From: Limosilactobacillus panis
GTDB taxonomy: Bacteria > Bacillota > Bacilli > Lactobacillales > Lactobacillaceae
Length of the DNA: 64,000 nt
Direction of reading: 5' to 3'
NCBI RefSeq assembly: GCF_019797825.1
Contig: NZ_CP081855.1
Location: forward strand, 1,674,001-1,738,000
Shown one piece after another: positions 18,170-27,206 of this stretch (the stretch's first letter is position 1; each line of letters begins with the position of its first letter). A program made the translations under genes and the position numbers. The notes under the pieces were generated by a model, which worked only from the letters and a program-made list of their open reading frames with translations, was not told where the DNA came from and searched no databases.

Positions 18170-18188
18170 ATTTATGCATGCTATAAAT
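18162..18188. promoter_or_regulatory. LysR-type (MleR) box in the mleA-mleR intergenic region
   Basis: ATAGTCAAAT ... GCTATAAAT, an ATAG-N15-CTAT dyad next to the mleA -35, with an additional ATAGTC at 18143-18148. Position between divergent genes is typical for a LysR-family site. Confidence 0.6.
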
Positions 18189-18235
18189 ATAATTAATATA
18201 CCCGATTGCTATCACTGATACAGAAGGAATCAATT

Positions 18236-19117
18236 ATGAAGATCAAAGATTTAGAATATTATCAAAAATTAATTCAGGAGAAAAATTTTTCGAAAGTTGC
18301 GGCTGATTTTAAAGTCAGCCAGCCCACAATCACGATGTCGATTAAACGCCTGGAAAGTGACTTTGCGACGACCTTCTTTATCCGGGACCATGCCCACAAG
18401 GAACTCCACGTTACCCCGGCGGGCCAGCAGTTTGCCAACCATGTCAATGTCATCCTGAACGAGCTCACCATTGCCCGCCAGGAAATTGACCGGACTAAGT
18501 CCACCCGGATTCGCTTTGGCTTGCCGCCAATCATTGGTAACTATTACTTTCCACCGCTGACGCCCATGCTGATGCGGGCCAATTTGATGCCCCTTCTCGA
18601 CACCTTCGAGCACGGGTCACGGGAGCTGCTAAAGATGCTTGAGCATGGCCAACTCGACATTGCCCTCCTCGGTTCACTCGAGTCACTTGACCAGCCCTGC
18701 CTAAAAACGGAGGAGTTTGCCCACTACCCCTTCAAGGTGATCGTTAGTAAGGACCATCCCCTGGCGAACAAGACAGCGGTAACCTTCCGCGAGCTTAAAG
18801 ACGAACAGTTCATTATCCCTGGTAGTGAGTTTTTCCATGAGCAGGCCTTCAAGCAGATGTGCCACGACGCCCACTTCCGTCCCCACGTCCTGTTCCGGAC
18901 CCCCGACATCCACGTCATTAAGGCAATGGTGGCAGAAAACCTCGGTATTTCCTTTTTGACCAGCCTGGCAATTTCACCGGCCGATCAGGTGACCACCTTA
19001 GATATTACTGATGATGACCAGCCCCACTTTCGCTTATCCCTGGCCCGGCGGGAAACCACGCTTTTATCAAGTAATGAAGAGAAGCTCTGGCAGCTGCTGG
19101 TGAAGCAGGGTAAGTAA
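18236..19117 (+). CDS. mleR: LysR-family regulator of malolactic fermentation
   Basis: 293 residues. LysR helix-turn-helix at residues 1-60 (FSKVAADFKVSQPTITMSIK), then a periplasmic-binding-like effector domain. Start at ATG 18236 with AGAAGGAAT upstream; the longer frame from 18206 would overlap the promoter. MleR of Lactococcus and Oenococcus activates the malolactic genes with malate. The box it should bind also lies in front of fumC, which would widen its regulon. Confidence 0.88.
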   Translation: MKIKDLEYYQKLIQEKNFSKVAADFKVSQPTITMSIKRLESDFATTFFIRDHAHKELHVTPAGQQFANHVNVILNELTIARQEIDRTKSTRIRFGLPPIIGNYYFPPLTPMLMRANLMPLLDTFEHGSRELLKMLEHGQLDIALLGSLESLDQPCLKTEEFAHYPFKVIVSKDHPLANKTAVTFRELKDEQFIIPGSEFFHEQAFKQMCHDAHFRPHVLFRTPDIHVIKAMVAENLGISFLTSLAISPADQVTTLDITDDDQPHFRLSLARRETTLLSSNEEKLWQLLVKQGK

Positions 19118-19121
19118 ATAT

Positions 19122-19168
19122 TTAAAAAGCCGCTGACGTTCAAGATTGAGCGCCAACGGCTTTTTTGT
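19122..19168. terminator. Bidirectional terminator between mleR and ppiB
   Basis: AAAAAGCCGCTGACGTTCAA pairs with TTGAGCGCCAACGGCTTTTT with few mismatches; T runs occur on both strands, serving the convergent mleR and cyclophilin genes. Confidence 0.8.
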
Positions 19169-19185
19169 TCTGGTTGCTTTTTATA

Positions 19186-19773
19186 TTACTTTTCAATCGT
19201 AACCTTTTCCATTACCACGTCGTCTTTTGGCTTGTCCATCTGATCACGGGCAACCTTACTGATCTTTTGGACAACATCCATCCCCGAAATCACCTGGCCA
19301 AAGACGGTGTGACGGTGGTCAAGCCACGGTGTTCCACCGTTCTCCTTGTAATTGTCAATCACCTCTTGGGGGTAACCGACCGCCTTCATTTCATCCAGCA
19401 TGTTTTTTGGCACCCGGGTTGCCGAAACGATAAAGAACTGGCTGCCATTCGTGTTGGGACCCGCATTAGCCATCGAAAGGGCCCCGTTAAAGTTAAAGAG
19501 TTCCGTTGAGAACTCATCTTCAAACGCCCGGCCGTAAATGCTTTCGCCACCCCGGCCAGTTCCAGTCGGGTCACCGCCCTGGATCATGAAGTCGGGGATA
19601 ACCCGGTGGAAGATGACCCCGTCGTAGTAGCCCTTTTCAGCCAGCTTAGTGAAGTTTTCAACTGTCTTGGGAGCTTGCTTTGGGAAAAGTTGGACCTTGA
19701 TCTCACCCTGGTTAGTCTTGATGGTTGCCTTTGGACCAGTTATCTGGTCTAAGTTTAACTGTGGATAGTTCAT
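19186..19773 (-). CDS. ppiB: Peptidyl-prolyl cis-trans isomerase, cyclophilin type
   Basis: 195 residues, cytoplasmic (no signal peptide). Catalyses proline isomerisation in folding proteins. Cyclophilin motifs [19 protein letters not shown] (active-site Arg and Gln, about 54-72), [15 protein letters not shown] (about 97-111) and [14 protein letters not shown] are all present. Single gene, convergent with mleR and downstream of the ADH gene. Confidence 0.93.
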   Translation of the reverse strand: MNYPQLNLDQITGPKATIKTNQGEIKVQLFPKQAPKTVENFTKLAEKGYYDGVIFHRVIPDFMIQGGDPTGTGRGGESIYGRAFEDEFSTELFNFNGALSMANAGPNTNGSQFFIVSATRVPKNMLDEMKAVGYPQEVIDNYKENGGTPWLDHRHTVFGQVISGMDVVQKISKVARDQMDKPKDDVVMEKVTIEK

Positions 19774-19801
19774 AACATTTCCTCATTTCTTATTGCCTTT
19801 A

Positions 19802-20848
19802 TCAGTCCTTATTAATCCGCAGGACACACGCACCCTTAATATTACCACCCTTGACGTGACGGAGGGCCATATCCGCCTTTTCAAACGGGTATTCAGTAAC
19901 GGCCGGTTCAATCTTGAGCCGGTCTGCAAGGGTCAAAAACTCTTCACCATCACGACGGGTATTACTCTCAACGCTGGTTAGGACCTTTTCGTGGAAAATA
20001 TCGTCCTGGTAGTTCATGGTTGGGATATCCGACATGTGAATTCCGGCCAGGGCCAGAGTTCCCCCTGGAGTCAGGCTCTTTAAGGCTGGCAGGACCATGT
20101 CACCAACCGGGGCGAACATAATAGAAGAGTCCAACGGTACGGGCGATGGGTCGTAAGCGCCCTGAGCAGAAGCGCACCCCAACTGGAGGGCAAATTTCTG
20201 AGCATCCTTTCCCCGAGTAAAGACGTGTACTTCAATCCCTTGGGCTAAGGCAATTTGGGCGGTAATGTGAGCTGAACCACCAAAGCCGTACAGACCGAGA
20301 CGACCACCGGCGGGGACATTAGCTCGCTCAAATGCCCGGTAACCGATAATGCCGGCACACAGCAGGGGTGCCGCCGTCAGATCGTCAAAGCGGTCGGGAA
20401 TCCGGTATGCAAATCCTTCAGGGACAGTAACATATTCGGCGTAGCCACCATCGTGGTCCCAACCCGTATAGATTGAGTGGGGACAGAGGTTTTCATGACC
20501 GGATCGGCAGAATTTGCATACCCCACAGGCGTGACGGAACCACGGAATTCCAATCCGTTCACCCAGCTTGAAGCGCTGTGTTTCGGGGCCCTGGGCAAAC
20601 ACCTTACCGACAATTTCGTGACCGGGGGTAACATGTTCGTGGTGGACTGGCAGGTCACCCTCCGTTACGTGCAGGTCAGTGTGACAAACTCCACAGGTCA
20701 GAACCTTGACAAGTACTTCGCCCCGCTGCGGCTGGGGTACTGGCTTTTCGACCAGTTTAATGGGTGCCTTTCCCCCATCAATTGGTCCTGGAGTAGTAAC
20801 CGCCCATGCTCGCATTGTTTCTGGAATGTTTTCACTTTCACCTGACAT
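19802..20848 (-). CDS. Zinc-dependent alcohol dehydrogenase
   Basis: 348 residues, MDR family. Catalytic zinc ligands Cys in CGVCHTD (about 52) and His in GHEIVGK (about 77), structural zinc Cys cluster [15 protein letters not shown] (about 107-121), NAD(P) site [15 protein letters not shown] (about 183-197). Probably reduces aldehydes such as acetaldehyde to ethanol, consuming NADH, but this branch accepts many aldehydes. A Rex-like sequence lies 54 bases upstream, which would fit a fermentative role. Start follows AAGCGAGGACTTAAG; the ribosome site GAGGA is modest. Confidence 0.88.
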   Translation of the reverse strand: MSGESENIPETMRAWAVTTPGPIDGGKAPIKLVEKPVPQPQRGEVLVKVLTCGVCHTDLHVTEGDLPVHHEHVTPGHEIVGKVFAQGPETQRFKLGERIGIPWFRHACGVCKFCRSGHENLCPHSIYTGWDHDGGYAEYVTVPEGFAYRIPDRFDDLTAAPLLCAGIIGYRAFERANVPAGGRLGLYGFGGSAHITAQIALAQGIEVHVFTRGKDAQKFALQLGCASAQGAYDPSPVPLDSSIMFAPVGDMVLPALKSLTPGGTLALAGIHMSDIPTMNYQDDIFHEKVLTSVESNTRRDGEEFLTLADRLKIEPAVTEYPFEKADMALRHVKGGNIKGACVLRINKD

Positions 20849-20901
20849 CTTAAGTCCTCGCTTTCCTGATTTTATTTCCTATTGTAACGCTAAGCCGGAA
20901 T

Positions 20902-20919
20902 TTGTGAATAACATCACCT
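20902..20919. promoter_or_regulatory. Rex-like half-conserved operator upstream of the ADH gene
   Basis: TTGTGAATAACATCACCT matches TTGTGAANNNNTTCACAA at eleven of fourteen defined positions, between the preceding gene and the ADH start. Weaker than the fumC site. Confidence 0.4.
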
Positions 20920-22469
20920 TATTCATAGCGGTGCTGGAGACGGGCAATCTGCCCGCCCCACTGGTTCTGCTTTGCCTTGAGATCAATCTCATGATTGATT
21001 GTTGGGTCATCCTCAGCCGCCTGCATTAAGCCCGCTGTTCCTCCAATGTTCTCAATAATGCCGCTACCATAGCCATCTAATAGGTAAGCGTGACGGGTAT
21101 TCTGCAGAGGACGTGTGGTAGTCACCTTTTCAATTGTAATGGTAAATACCCACGAATCCCCAAAATCATATTCCAGGAGAAATTCATCCCCCGGGTTAAA
21201 TTCTCCTAACCAGTGGGCCGTCAATGCTTCCCCGGTTTGCTTGCCCCGGTTAAGGACTGGCAGTTGATAAACGTTTTTCCCAACATGAAGTTCGAAGAGG
21301 TGGTCTCCGGTGGCCCCAAAGCTGGCAAGAACTTGAAAGCAGAGTTTATCAAGCCGGGTGTCCCCACCGACCTCAAATTCCCGCCACATGGTTGGTCGGT
21401 AACCTTTCAAAACTGCCCGTACTTTTAACCGCTTTTTGACCATCGACCGTGAGCGCCCCAGGTTCTGCCGTTGCCGGGTCAATTCCTCCTGCATATTATG
21501 TAAAAGCTGCTGGAGGCGGAACAGGTACTGTGGTGAGTGCCGATCCTCCAGACCCTGGCCGGCCGCCTGGATAAAGTTATCAAAGTCCTCATCAGTAAAA
21601 AAGTACTGGTAGTGCATAAAGTGACCAAAATCATTGAGGGCCGCTACAATTGCCTTGGCTTCCGCATCAGAGATGTTTTCCTCCGTGATTTCCTCATAGT
21701 GGAGGAGGTAGTAATACGGTAGGGTCAGATCATCCAACGGTGAAAGGCCCCGGGCCTCACAGTAGGAACAGTATTCCTTTGCGATGTCCTTGTCCCGGTC
21801 GATCACCTGGTCATTTTTTTGCCGTTCTCCCAGGTACTTTTGGTAATCCGTCAGGAAAAGCTGGCTCACGGCGACAGCACTGGTAATGTCAACTAGTGAT
21901 TCATCATGGTAAAGATAGCGACGATTTTGTTCATTAAAGGTCGGGTGGGCCGGTAGGTGAAAACTATCGAGGGAATACTTCTCAAACATGTCCATAACGG
22001 GAATTGTATCCTCCAGCTCGGGATCTATTACCCGGAGTTTATCCGCCAGTTGAAGTGCAATCTCCGTATTGTTAGGTTGTTCATCCCAGTCGATCAAGGC
22101 CCCCGTTCCCGTGAGCATTTCCTCACACTTCTTGAGCTGTCGCGCGATGGCGTGCGTCTTTAAATATGTAAACCGGACCGTGGCCAACTGACCATCACGA
22201 ATCAAACGAATCTTGGCGTGGGGCAGGCTGGCAGCCTCCATCAGACGTAGAAATTCACGTTTGAAGGCGGTGATAAACGACCGGGAGTCGTTAAAGCGCT
22301 GCGGGTGGCGGACAATTACTGGCACGGCGAGCTGGTTATTCATTATGACCATAAAGTCATCAATGAGGTGTACCGACCAGGCCTGAGCATCATTTAAATC
22401 CTGTTCAGCAACTTCATGCGGGTTAACATGCAGGTGTTGAGCAAAAGAGCTATCAACTGCGATAATCAC
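20919..22469 (-). CDS. Protein with C-terminal plasmid pRiA4b ORF-3-like domain
   Basis: 516 residues. Residues about 340-516 carry the pRiA4b ORF-3-like fold: KVRAVLKGYRPTMWREFEVG, HLFELHV and FLLEYDFGDSWVFTITIEKV, with the conserved YDFGDSW core. Residues 1-170 form a separate alpha/beta domain of the DUF6930 style that I recognise only loosely, and the middle is helical and acidic. Function is unknown for the family, often seen near mobile DNA or as solitary genes. Its stop lies 70 bases before the ADH start on the same strand, but the Rex-like site between them suggests separate transcription. Confidence 0.75.
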   Translation of the reverse strand: MIIAVDSSFAQHLHVNPHEVAEQDLNDAQAWSVHLIDDFMVIMNNQLAVPVIVRHPQRFNDSRSFITAFKREFLRLMEAASLPHAKIRLIRDGQLATVRFTYLKTHAIARQLKKCEEMLTGTGALIDWDEQPNNTEIALQLADKLRVIDPELEDTIPVMDMFEKYSLDSFHLPAHPTFNEQNRRYLYHDESLVDITSAVAVSQLFLTDYQKYLGERQKNDQVIDRDKDIAKEYCSYCEARGLSPLDDLTLPYYYLLHYEEITEENISDAEAKAIVAALNDFGHFMHYQYFFTDEDFDNFIQAAGQGLEDRHSPQYLFRLQQLLHNMQEELTRQRQNLGRSRSMVKKRLKVRAVLKGYRPTMWREFEVGGDTRLDKLCFQVLASFGATGDHLFELHVGKNVYQLPVLNRGKQTGEALTAHWLGEFNPGDEFLLEYDFGDSWVFTITIEKVTTTRPLQNTRHAYLLDGYGSGIIENIGGTAGLMQAAEDDPTINHEIDLKAKQNQWGGQIARLQHRYE

Positions 22470-22600
22470 TTAAACCCCTCCTTCATTATATTCACTTTCA
22501 TTGTGACAGATTGACCTTTTGATGACAAACATTGTTCCCTAAACTTAAAGAAAATACTAAAATAGGTTTATTAAAACTGTGACCGGAAAGGAAGCTCACC

Positions 22601-23986
22601 ATGATCAATTCACAGCTTGATATTTTTGACTTGAAGCGATTACAAATTCCCAAAAGCAAACACGAACTGGTGGAAGGGGGAAAGCAACAGCAAGCAGCAA
22701 TCCCGAGTTCTCAACTGGCAACTTTCACGCCAGTTGACCGTGATCCCGTCGCCGCCATTGACCTAACCGAGTCCAAGATGATTCCTGAGCTTCTTCCCCT
22801 GCGCCACGAGCGGATGCTTGCCAGCCGCTTCTCATTCTTCCGGGGAACGGCCGAACTAATGGAACAGGACCTCAAAAAACAGGCCCAAAGCAATATTCCA
22901 ATCGTCATCAGTGGGGACGCCCACGTCAACAACTTCGGCTTTTACGCCTCCCCCGAACGGCAACTGTTATTTGGCCTTAATGACTTTGACGAAGCGCGGA
23001 TTGGCAACTGGGAAAGTGACCTGAAGCGGCTGCTGGTCAGCGCCGAACTGGCGGGCGAGGAAAATGGCTTTGCCAAGGCCGACTTATACGACTTGCTCCA
23101 ACTAGTCACTAAGACCTACCGTCACGCCATCAAGCGCGCTAACCGGATGACGCTTTCCGATGTCTTCTACTTTTCCTTTGAGATCAATAACATGATTCGG
23201 ACAATCGATTCGTTGGGGGATGGTAATGTCCAGATGAACTACCACCTGCAAAAAATCATGAAGAAGAGCCAGCACAGTAACTCCGAAGAAATTATCCAAA
23301 AGATGGGAACAGCGGATGAGCGGGGTAACCTGGTCTTTAAGGACAACCCGCCCCGCGCTAAACACCTGGGACCCATCCTCTACCAGCAGGTTGTTGCTGG
23401 CTACAAATTTTACCGGCAAAACGCCAGGGAGGACGTCCGTGTCCTCCTCGCCAACTTCCACATTTCGGACATTATCCGCTACAGCGTCGGTGTCGGTAGC
23501 TTTGGGACCCGGTGTTACTTGATTCTACTGACGGGAATTGATGGTAGCCACCTTGTCCTCCAAGTCAAGGAAGCCCTACCTTTACGTTACAACCTGCTTA
23601 ATCTCCAGGTCCAACAGGCCATCCAAAATGGGATTCAGGCGGGGCGCCGGATTGTGACCGCCCAGCGGGTTCTTCAGTCAAGCTCCGACCCCTTCTTGGC
23701 CAGCACACGCTTTGGCGGACGGAGCTACTACGTCCGTCAGTTCCGTGACATGAAGGGATCCATCAAGGTTAACAAGCTCGACTTTGACAGCTTCCAACTG
23801 TACTGTCAGGTATGTGCCCTTCTCTTGGCAATGGCCCACACTGAGAGCCCGACTTCACCAATGATCCGGGGTTACCTCAAACATCAAAAGGTCTTGGATA
23901 AGGGTCTCGCCGACTGGTCACTACGCTATGTCGACCAGGTGACTGCCGACTATACCGCCTTCAAAAAGGCTGTTGAAAAAGGATAA
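22601..23986 (+). CDS. DUF2252 family protein
   Basis: 461 residues, the usual size of DUF2252 proteins. Family blocks: RHERMLASRFSFFRGTAELM (about 69-88), SGDAHVNNFGFYASPERQL (about 106-124), FGLNDFDEARIGNWESDLKR (about 127-146), then VVAGYKFYRQN and RFGGRSYYVRQFRDMKGSI. The GDAHxxNFG and NDFDE blocks resemble the catalytic loop and metal site of aminoglycoside phosphotransferase-type kinases, so a kinase-like activity is plausible but not known. Single gene with its own promoter region; AAAGGAAG precedes the start. Confidence 0.85.
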   Translation: MINSQLDIFDLKRLQIPKSKHELVEGGKQQQAAIPSSQLATFTPVDRDPVAAIDLTESKMIPELLPLRHERMLASRFSFFRGTAELMEQDLKKQAQSNIPIVISGDAHVNNFGFYASPERQLLFGLNDFDEARIGNWESDLKRLLVSAELAGEENGFAKADLYDLLQLVTKTYRHAIKRANRMTLSDVFYFSFEINNMIRTIDSLGDGNVQMNYHLQKIMKKSQHSNSEEIIQKMGTADERGNLVFKDNPPRAKHLGPILYQQVVAGYKFYRQNAREDVRVLLANFHISDIIRYSVGVGSFGTRCYLILLTGIDGSHLVLQVKEALPLRYNLLNLQVQQAIQNGIQAGRRIVTAQRVLQSSSDPFLASTRFGGRSYYVRQFRDMKGSIKVNKLDFDSFQLYCQVCALLLAMAHTESPTSPMIRGYLKHQKVLDKGLADWSLRYVDQVTADYTAFKKAVEKG

Positions 23987-23989
23987 AGC

Positions 23990-24146
23990 TGGAAAAAAGC
24001 ATCAGAGTGCGCCTCCTGCTAGTATTGGCCGATCGTTAGCGCGCGGCCGTAATCAATGACTTGCTTCGTGGTGCTAGACATTAGGAGCACGCTTCGACGT
24101 GAAGCTAGTCTATAGTTTTCCGCGATTACTGTGTAATATTCGAAGA
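23990..24146 (-). repeat. Terminator-associated repeat, copy 1
   Basis: Read on the minus strand it begins CGAATATTACACAGTAATCG, continues with GCAAGTCATTGATT, and ends GGCGCACTCTGATGCTTTTT. The same blocks in the same order occur at 25597-25741 and 44570-44733. It starts just behind the terminator of the 54-residue gene. No reading frame is conserved among the copies. Confidence 0.75.
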
Positions 24147-24150
24147 CAGA

Positions 24151-24187
24151 AAAAAGAGGTGGGGAAATGCAATTTTCCCCGGCCTCT
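24151..24187 (-). terminator. Terminator of the 54-residue gene
   Basis: Minus strand AGAGGCCGGGGAAAATTGC pairs with its ATTTCCCCACCTCT partner and is followed by TTTTTTC. Its stem overlaps the stop codon. Confidence 0.75.
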
Positions 24188-24350
24188 ATTTACCCTTTCC
24201 ATTCTCACCGTAACGTTTCTGTTCCGCAATCATACTGCTCTTGCGTTTGTGTTTATGAATAAACTCGTCTTCGGCCGCAAAGATCATCAAGAAGTCGATG
24301 AAATTGCGTTGAAAGCTCTTCTTGAAACGTGGCCACCAATCCTGCCGCAT
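24186..24350 (-). CDS. Small basic protein of 54 residues, unknown
   Basis: MRQDWWPRFKKSFQRNFIDF starts the product, which ends in a charged tail (HKHKRKSSMIAEQKRYGENG). AAAGGAG precedes the ATG by eight bases and a terminator follows the stop, so it has the full signals of a gene. It combines an amphipathic aromatic N-terminus with a strongly basic tail, which could bind membrane or nucleic acid. I do not recognise the family. Confidence 0.65.
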   Translation of the reverse strand: MRQDWWPRFKKSFQRNFIDFLMIFAAEDEFIHKHKRKSSMIAEQKRYGENGKGK

Positions 24351-24439
24351 TTTGCCATCTCCTTTATGACTATTTTATCCCCTTCACCATTAAACAGACA
24401 ATCTTTCCTTCATTTGTTCATCACTTTGTAAACTGTGGT

Positions 24440-24469
24440 AGAATATTATGTATACATAAAGCGCTTACT
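24440..24469 (+). promoter_or_regulatory. galM promoter -10 and cre-like site
   Basis: TAGAAT at 24440-24445 is a likely -10. ATAAAGCGCTTACT (24456-24469) is close to the CcpA cre core AAGCGCTT and lies just past the start point, a position that gives repression. Confidence 0.45.
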
Positions 24470-24489
24470 TTCAAGGAGGAATTTAATTT

Positions 24490-25527
24490 ATGGATATCGT
24501 TAAAGTGCCATTTGGCAAATTTAATGGCCAAGCTGTAACTAAGTATGTATTGACTAATGACAACGGCGTTCAAGCCGGAATCTTGGACTTTGCCGGTTTA
24601 CTGCAATCTTTCAAGGTCCCGACCAAGGATGGCGGTAAAGCCGATATGGTTTTGACTTCCGAAAACTTAGATGAATTCACCGGGAATGGCTTCTGCACCA
24701 ACCGTCTGATTGGTCGGGTTGCCGGCCGGATTGGCGACGGTGAATTTAAAATTGATGGTAAAGAATACCACGTTGAGCAAAACGAAGGAAAGAACACCCT
24801 CCACGGTGGGAAGAACGGGTTCTACAACCACGTTTGGCACGTTGACGGTACCAAGTTGACGGACAATGCCGTTTCATTGACCCTCAGCTTAACCTTAACA
24901 CCAGAAATGGATACTTTCCCGGGTAAGATGCACGTTGTCGCTACCTATACGCTTGACAATAACGATAACCTGAGCCTGAAGTTCAGCGCTACCACTGATG
25001 CCGACACCCTCTTCAACCCAACCAACCACACTTACTGGAACCTATCAAACGCTGCTGCAAAGACGATTGATAATTTAAAACTCTACGTTAACTCCAAGAA
25101 CCACTTGGCCGTTGACGATGGTAAGATTCCAACGGGTGAAAAGGTTGCCAATGCCGGAACCCCGTTTGACTTTAGTACACCTACTAAGCTAGCTGATGCC
25201 TTAAAGCCAATGGCCGCAACGAAGGAAAATGGTTTTGACGACATTTGGGAAGTTGAACCAAGCCTGGACAAGCCTGTTGCTAGCCTTGAAGATCCAGAAA
25301 GCGGCCGGAAGATGACCTTGTACTCTGACCGGAACGGTTTGGTTATGTACACCATGAACTCTGACGACCCAACAGTTTACAACCACGGCAAGGTCCAGCC
25401 ACACATGGGGATTGCCATGGAAGCCCAAACCCTTTCTGACACGCCACACCATCCTGAATTTGGTAACGTCGACCTTCACCCTGGTGAGGAAAAGACCTAC
25501 ACTATTAAGTGGCACGTTGAATACTAA
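24490..25527 (+). CDS. galM: Aldose 1-epimerase (mutarotase)
   Basis: 345 residues, GalM fold. Interconverts alpha and beta anomers of galactose and glucose in the cytoplasm. Catalytic residues are visible: His in NTLHGGKNGF (about 99), His in NPTNHTYWNL (about 179) and the base Glu in GIAMEAQTLSD (about 311). Perfect AAGGAGG before the start. It stands alone, without the other Leloir genes, and is flanked by inverted copies of the terminator-associated repeat (23990-24146 and 25597-25741). Confidence 0.92.
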   Translation: MDIVKVPFGKFNGQAVTKYVLTNDNGVQAGILDFAGLLQSFKVPTKDGGKADMVLTSENLDEFTGNGFCTNRLIGRVAGRIGDGEFKIDGKEYHVEQNEGKNTLHGGKNGFYNHVWHVDGTKLTDNAVSLTLSLTLTPEMDTFPGKMHVVATYTLDNNDNLSLKFSATTDADTLFNPTNHTYWNLSNAAAKTIDNLKLYVNSKNHLAVDDGKIPTGEKVANAGTPFDFSTPTKLADALKPMAATKENGFDDIWEVEPSLDKPVASLEDPESGRKMTLYSDRNGLVMYTMNSDDPTVYNHGKVQPHMGIAMEAQTLSDTPHHPEFGNVDLHPGEEKTYTIKWHVEY

Positions 25528-25550
25528 ATTAATGTTTCGTAAATACTTAA

Positions 25551-25596
25551 AAGAGGGTGAGAAAAAGCTACAATTTTTCTCACCCTCTTTGTATTT
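25551..25596 (+). terminator. galM terminator
   Basis: AAGAGGGTGAGAAAAA pairs with TTTTTCTCACCCTCTT, then a T-rich run. Confidence 0.85.
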
Positions 25597-25741
25597 TTCG
25601 AATATTACATAGTAATCGCGGAAAACCATAAGCCAGTGTCTAGCGTTGCGTAGCAAGTCCATTGATTATGGACGATCATCGGCCTATGCCGTGCCGACTA
25701 TCGTCCTGTACTAGCCAAAGGCGCACCCTGATGCTTTTTTC
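25597..25741 (+). repeat. Terminator-associated repeat, copy 2
   Basis: Begins TTCGAATATTACATAGTAAT, then GTGTCTAGCGTTGCGTAGCA, AAGTCCATTGATTATGGACG and ends AAAGGCGCACCCTGATGCTT. Lies immediately behind the galM terminator, like the other two copies lie behind theirs. Confidence 0.8.
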
Positions 25742-25755
25742 CTAGCTCTTGTTTT

Positions 25756-27009
25756 TTAAAAGAACGTCTTTTGAATTGCGTGGGTACTCTTAACCGGAAC
25801 CTTCATGGTTGGCAAGCCGGCCGGGTGAAGTTTAACTGTCCCCACCTTTTCTCCCTTCTTCAAAGGTGCTTGAAGCTTACCGGTCACTGAACGGTGCTGC
25901 TTATCAATTTGAAGGGACGGCTTTGCCTGAGCCCAAGTTGTGTTCTTAGGCAGCCAAACCGTCACTGGCTTAATAAGGGCTAGCTTCGTGGAATGACGTT
26001 TCTTAGCGTGGACCACCCGCTGTGTCCGCAGGGCCTTAGGTAATCCTTTGATACTCGTCAGCGTTTGGGGCTGGTAACTGGCGGCCAGCTGTTCATAGAA
26101 AGCCTTCTGGTTCTTGGATTGGTCATTCCAGTCGCCCTTAGTATGGAGGGCAACAACGATGACCCGCCGACCAGCGTACGTCCCGGTGCTAACAATACAC
26201 TTACCGGCTGCATCCGTATTCCCCGTCTTCAGGCCGTCAATCTGCCAATCCTTTGGTGCCGCCCCATTCTGCGGTAGCAGGGAATTGATGTTTACCATGT
26301 GCTCCTTGTGGTCGGCACTAACGTCAAAGTCAGCAAACTTTTCCTTAGTAATATTGAGCGTTTCCGGATACTTTTCAATCACGTACTCGGAAATCAGGGC
26401 CATATCACGGGCGGAAAAGAGGTTCTCCGCATTTTTATTGACCCCCTTAATGGCATTTTTCCCCAAGTCACCATTAGGTAAGCCAATCATGTTATAAATC
26501 TTGGCATCGTGGACACCCGCGGCGTGGGCAACGCACTGCATCTTCTTGTTGAAAGCGGCCGTACTCCCAGCACTCGCCAATGCCAAGGCTTCCGTGCTCC
26601 CATCAGCAGAAGCCAGCATCATTGAGTCAACCAGCTGCTTAACACTGTACTTTTCCCCAGCGTTCAACTGGACATTTGAGAAATGCCAGTCGTTGGCAAC
26701 CTTAGCGACTTCCGGCGTGATTGTAATCTTCTGCTTCCAGCTCATCTTGTGGTCACGAATGTCCTGTTCGATTACTGCCAGTGTCAAGATTTTGGTGACC
26801 GAAGCAACGGGGTAACGCTTGGTAGCGTTCTTTTGGTAAAGAACCTGGCCACTTTCAGCGTCAATCGCATAGGCGGCCCGGGCTTTCATGTTAAAGAAGG
26901 CTGGGTTCTTCCCGCTAGCCATTACGCCGGTAATTCCACTAACAATGCTGATGTTTAAACTGATTATAATCAGCAACACCCTTATAACTAATTTTTTAAT
27001 TACTATCAC
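25756..27009 (-). CDS. dacA: D-alanyl-D-alanine carboxypeptidase (PBP5 type)
   Basis: 417 residues. Trims the terminal D-Ala of peptidoglycan stem peptides outside the cell. N-terminal hydrophobic signal (about 5-30), active-site SVTK (Ser about 69), SxN-like motif ASADGSTEAL region, KTG box in IDGLKTGNTDAAG (about 254) and a PBP5 C-terminal beta domain (about 310-400). Start shown is a GTG that directly touches the GGGAG site, so the true start may be a few codons later (possibly ATT); the signal peptide is unaffected. No C-terminal amphipathic anchor is obvious. Confidence 0.88.
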   Translation of the reverse strand: MIVIKKLVIRVLLIIISLNISIVSGITGVMASGKNPAFFNMKARAAYAIDAESGQVLYQKNATKRYPVASVTKILTLAVIEQDIRDHKMSWKQKITITPEVAKVANDWHFSNVQLNAGEKYSVKQLVDSMMLASADGSTEALALASAGSTAAFNKKMQCVAHAAGVHDAKIYNMIGLPNGDLGKNAIKGVNKNAENLFSARDMALISEYVIEKYPETLNITKEKFADFDVSADHKEHMVNINSLLPQNGAAPKDWQIDGLKTGNTDAAGKCIVSTGTYAGRRVIVVALHTKGDWNDQSKNQKAFYEQLAASYQPQTLTSIKGLPKALRTQRVVHAKKRHSTKLALIKPVTVWLPKNTTWAQAKPSLQIDKQHRSVTGKLQAPLKKGEKVGTVKLHPAGLPTMKVPVKSTHAIQKTFF

Positions 27010-27206
27010 TCCCGCTTATTTCTTTTTACATACCTTCATATCATAGCCGAAAAACAAGCAATTTAATATAACGTTTTGTTAACAAATCGGTTCTGAAAAT
27101 CTAAAAGTTAAAAAGTATCCTTAAGATTATTCTTCTGACTTTATTTTTCAATTATTATCGGTATCATTGTATTTATGTGGATTTCATGATTAAGGGGACA
27201 AATGAT

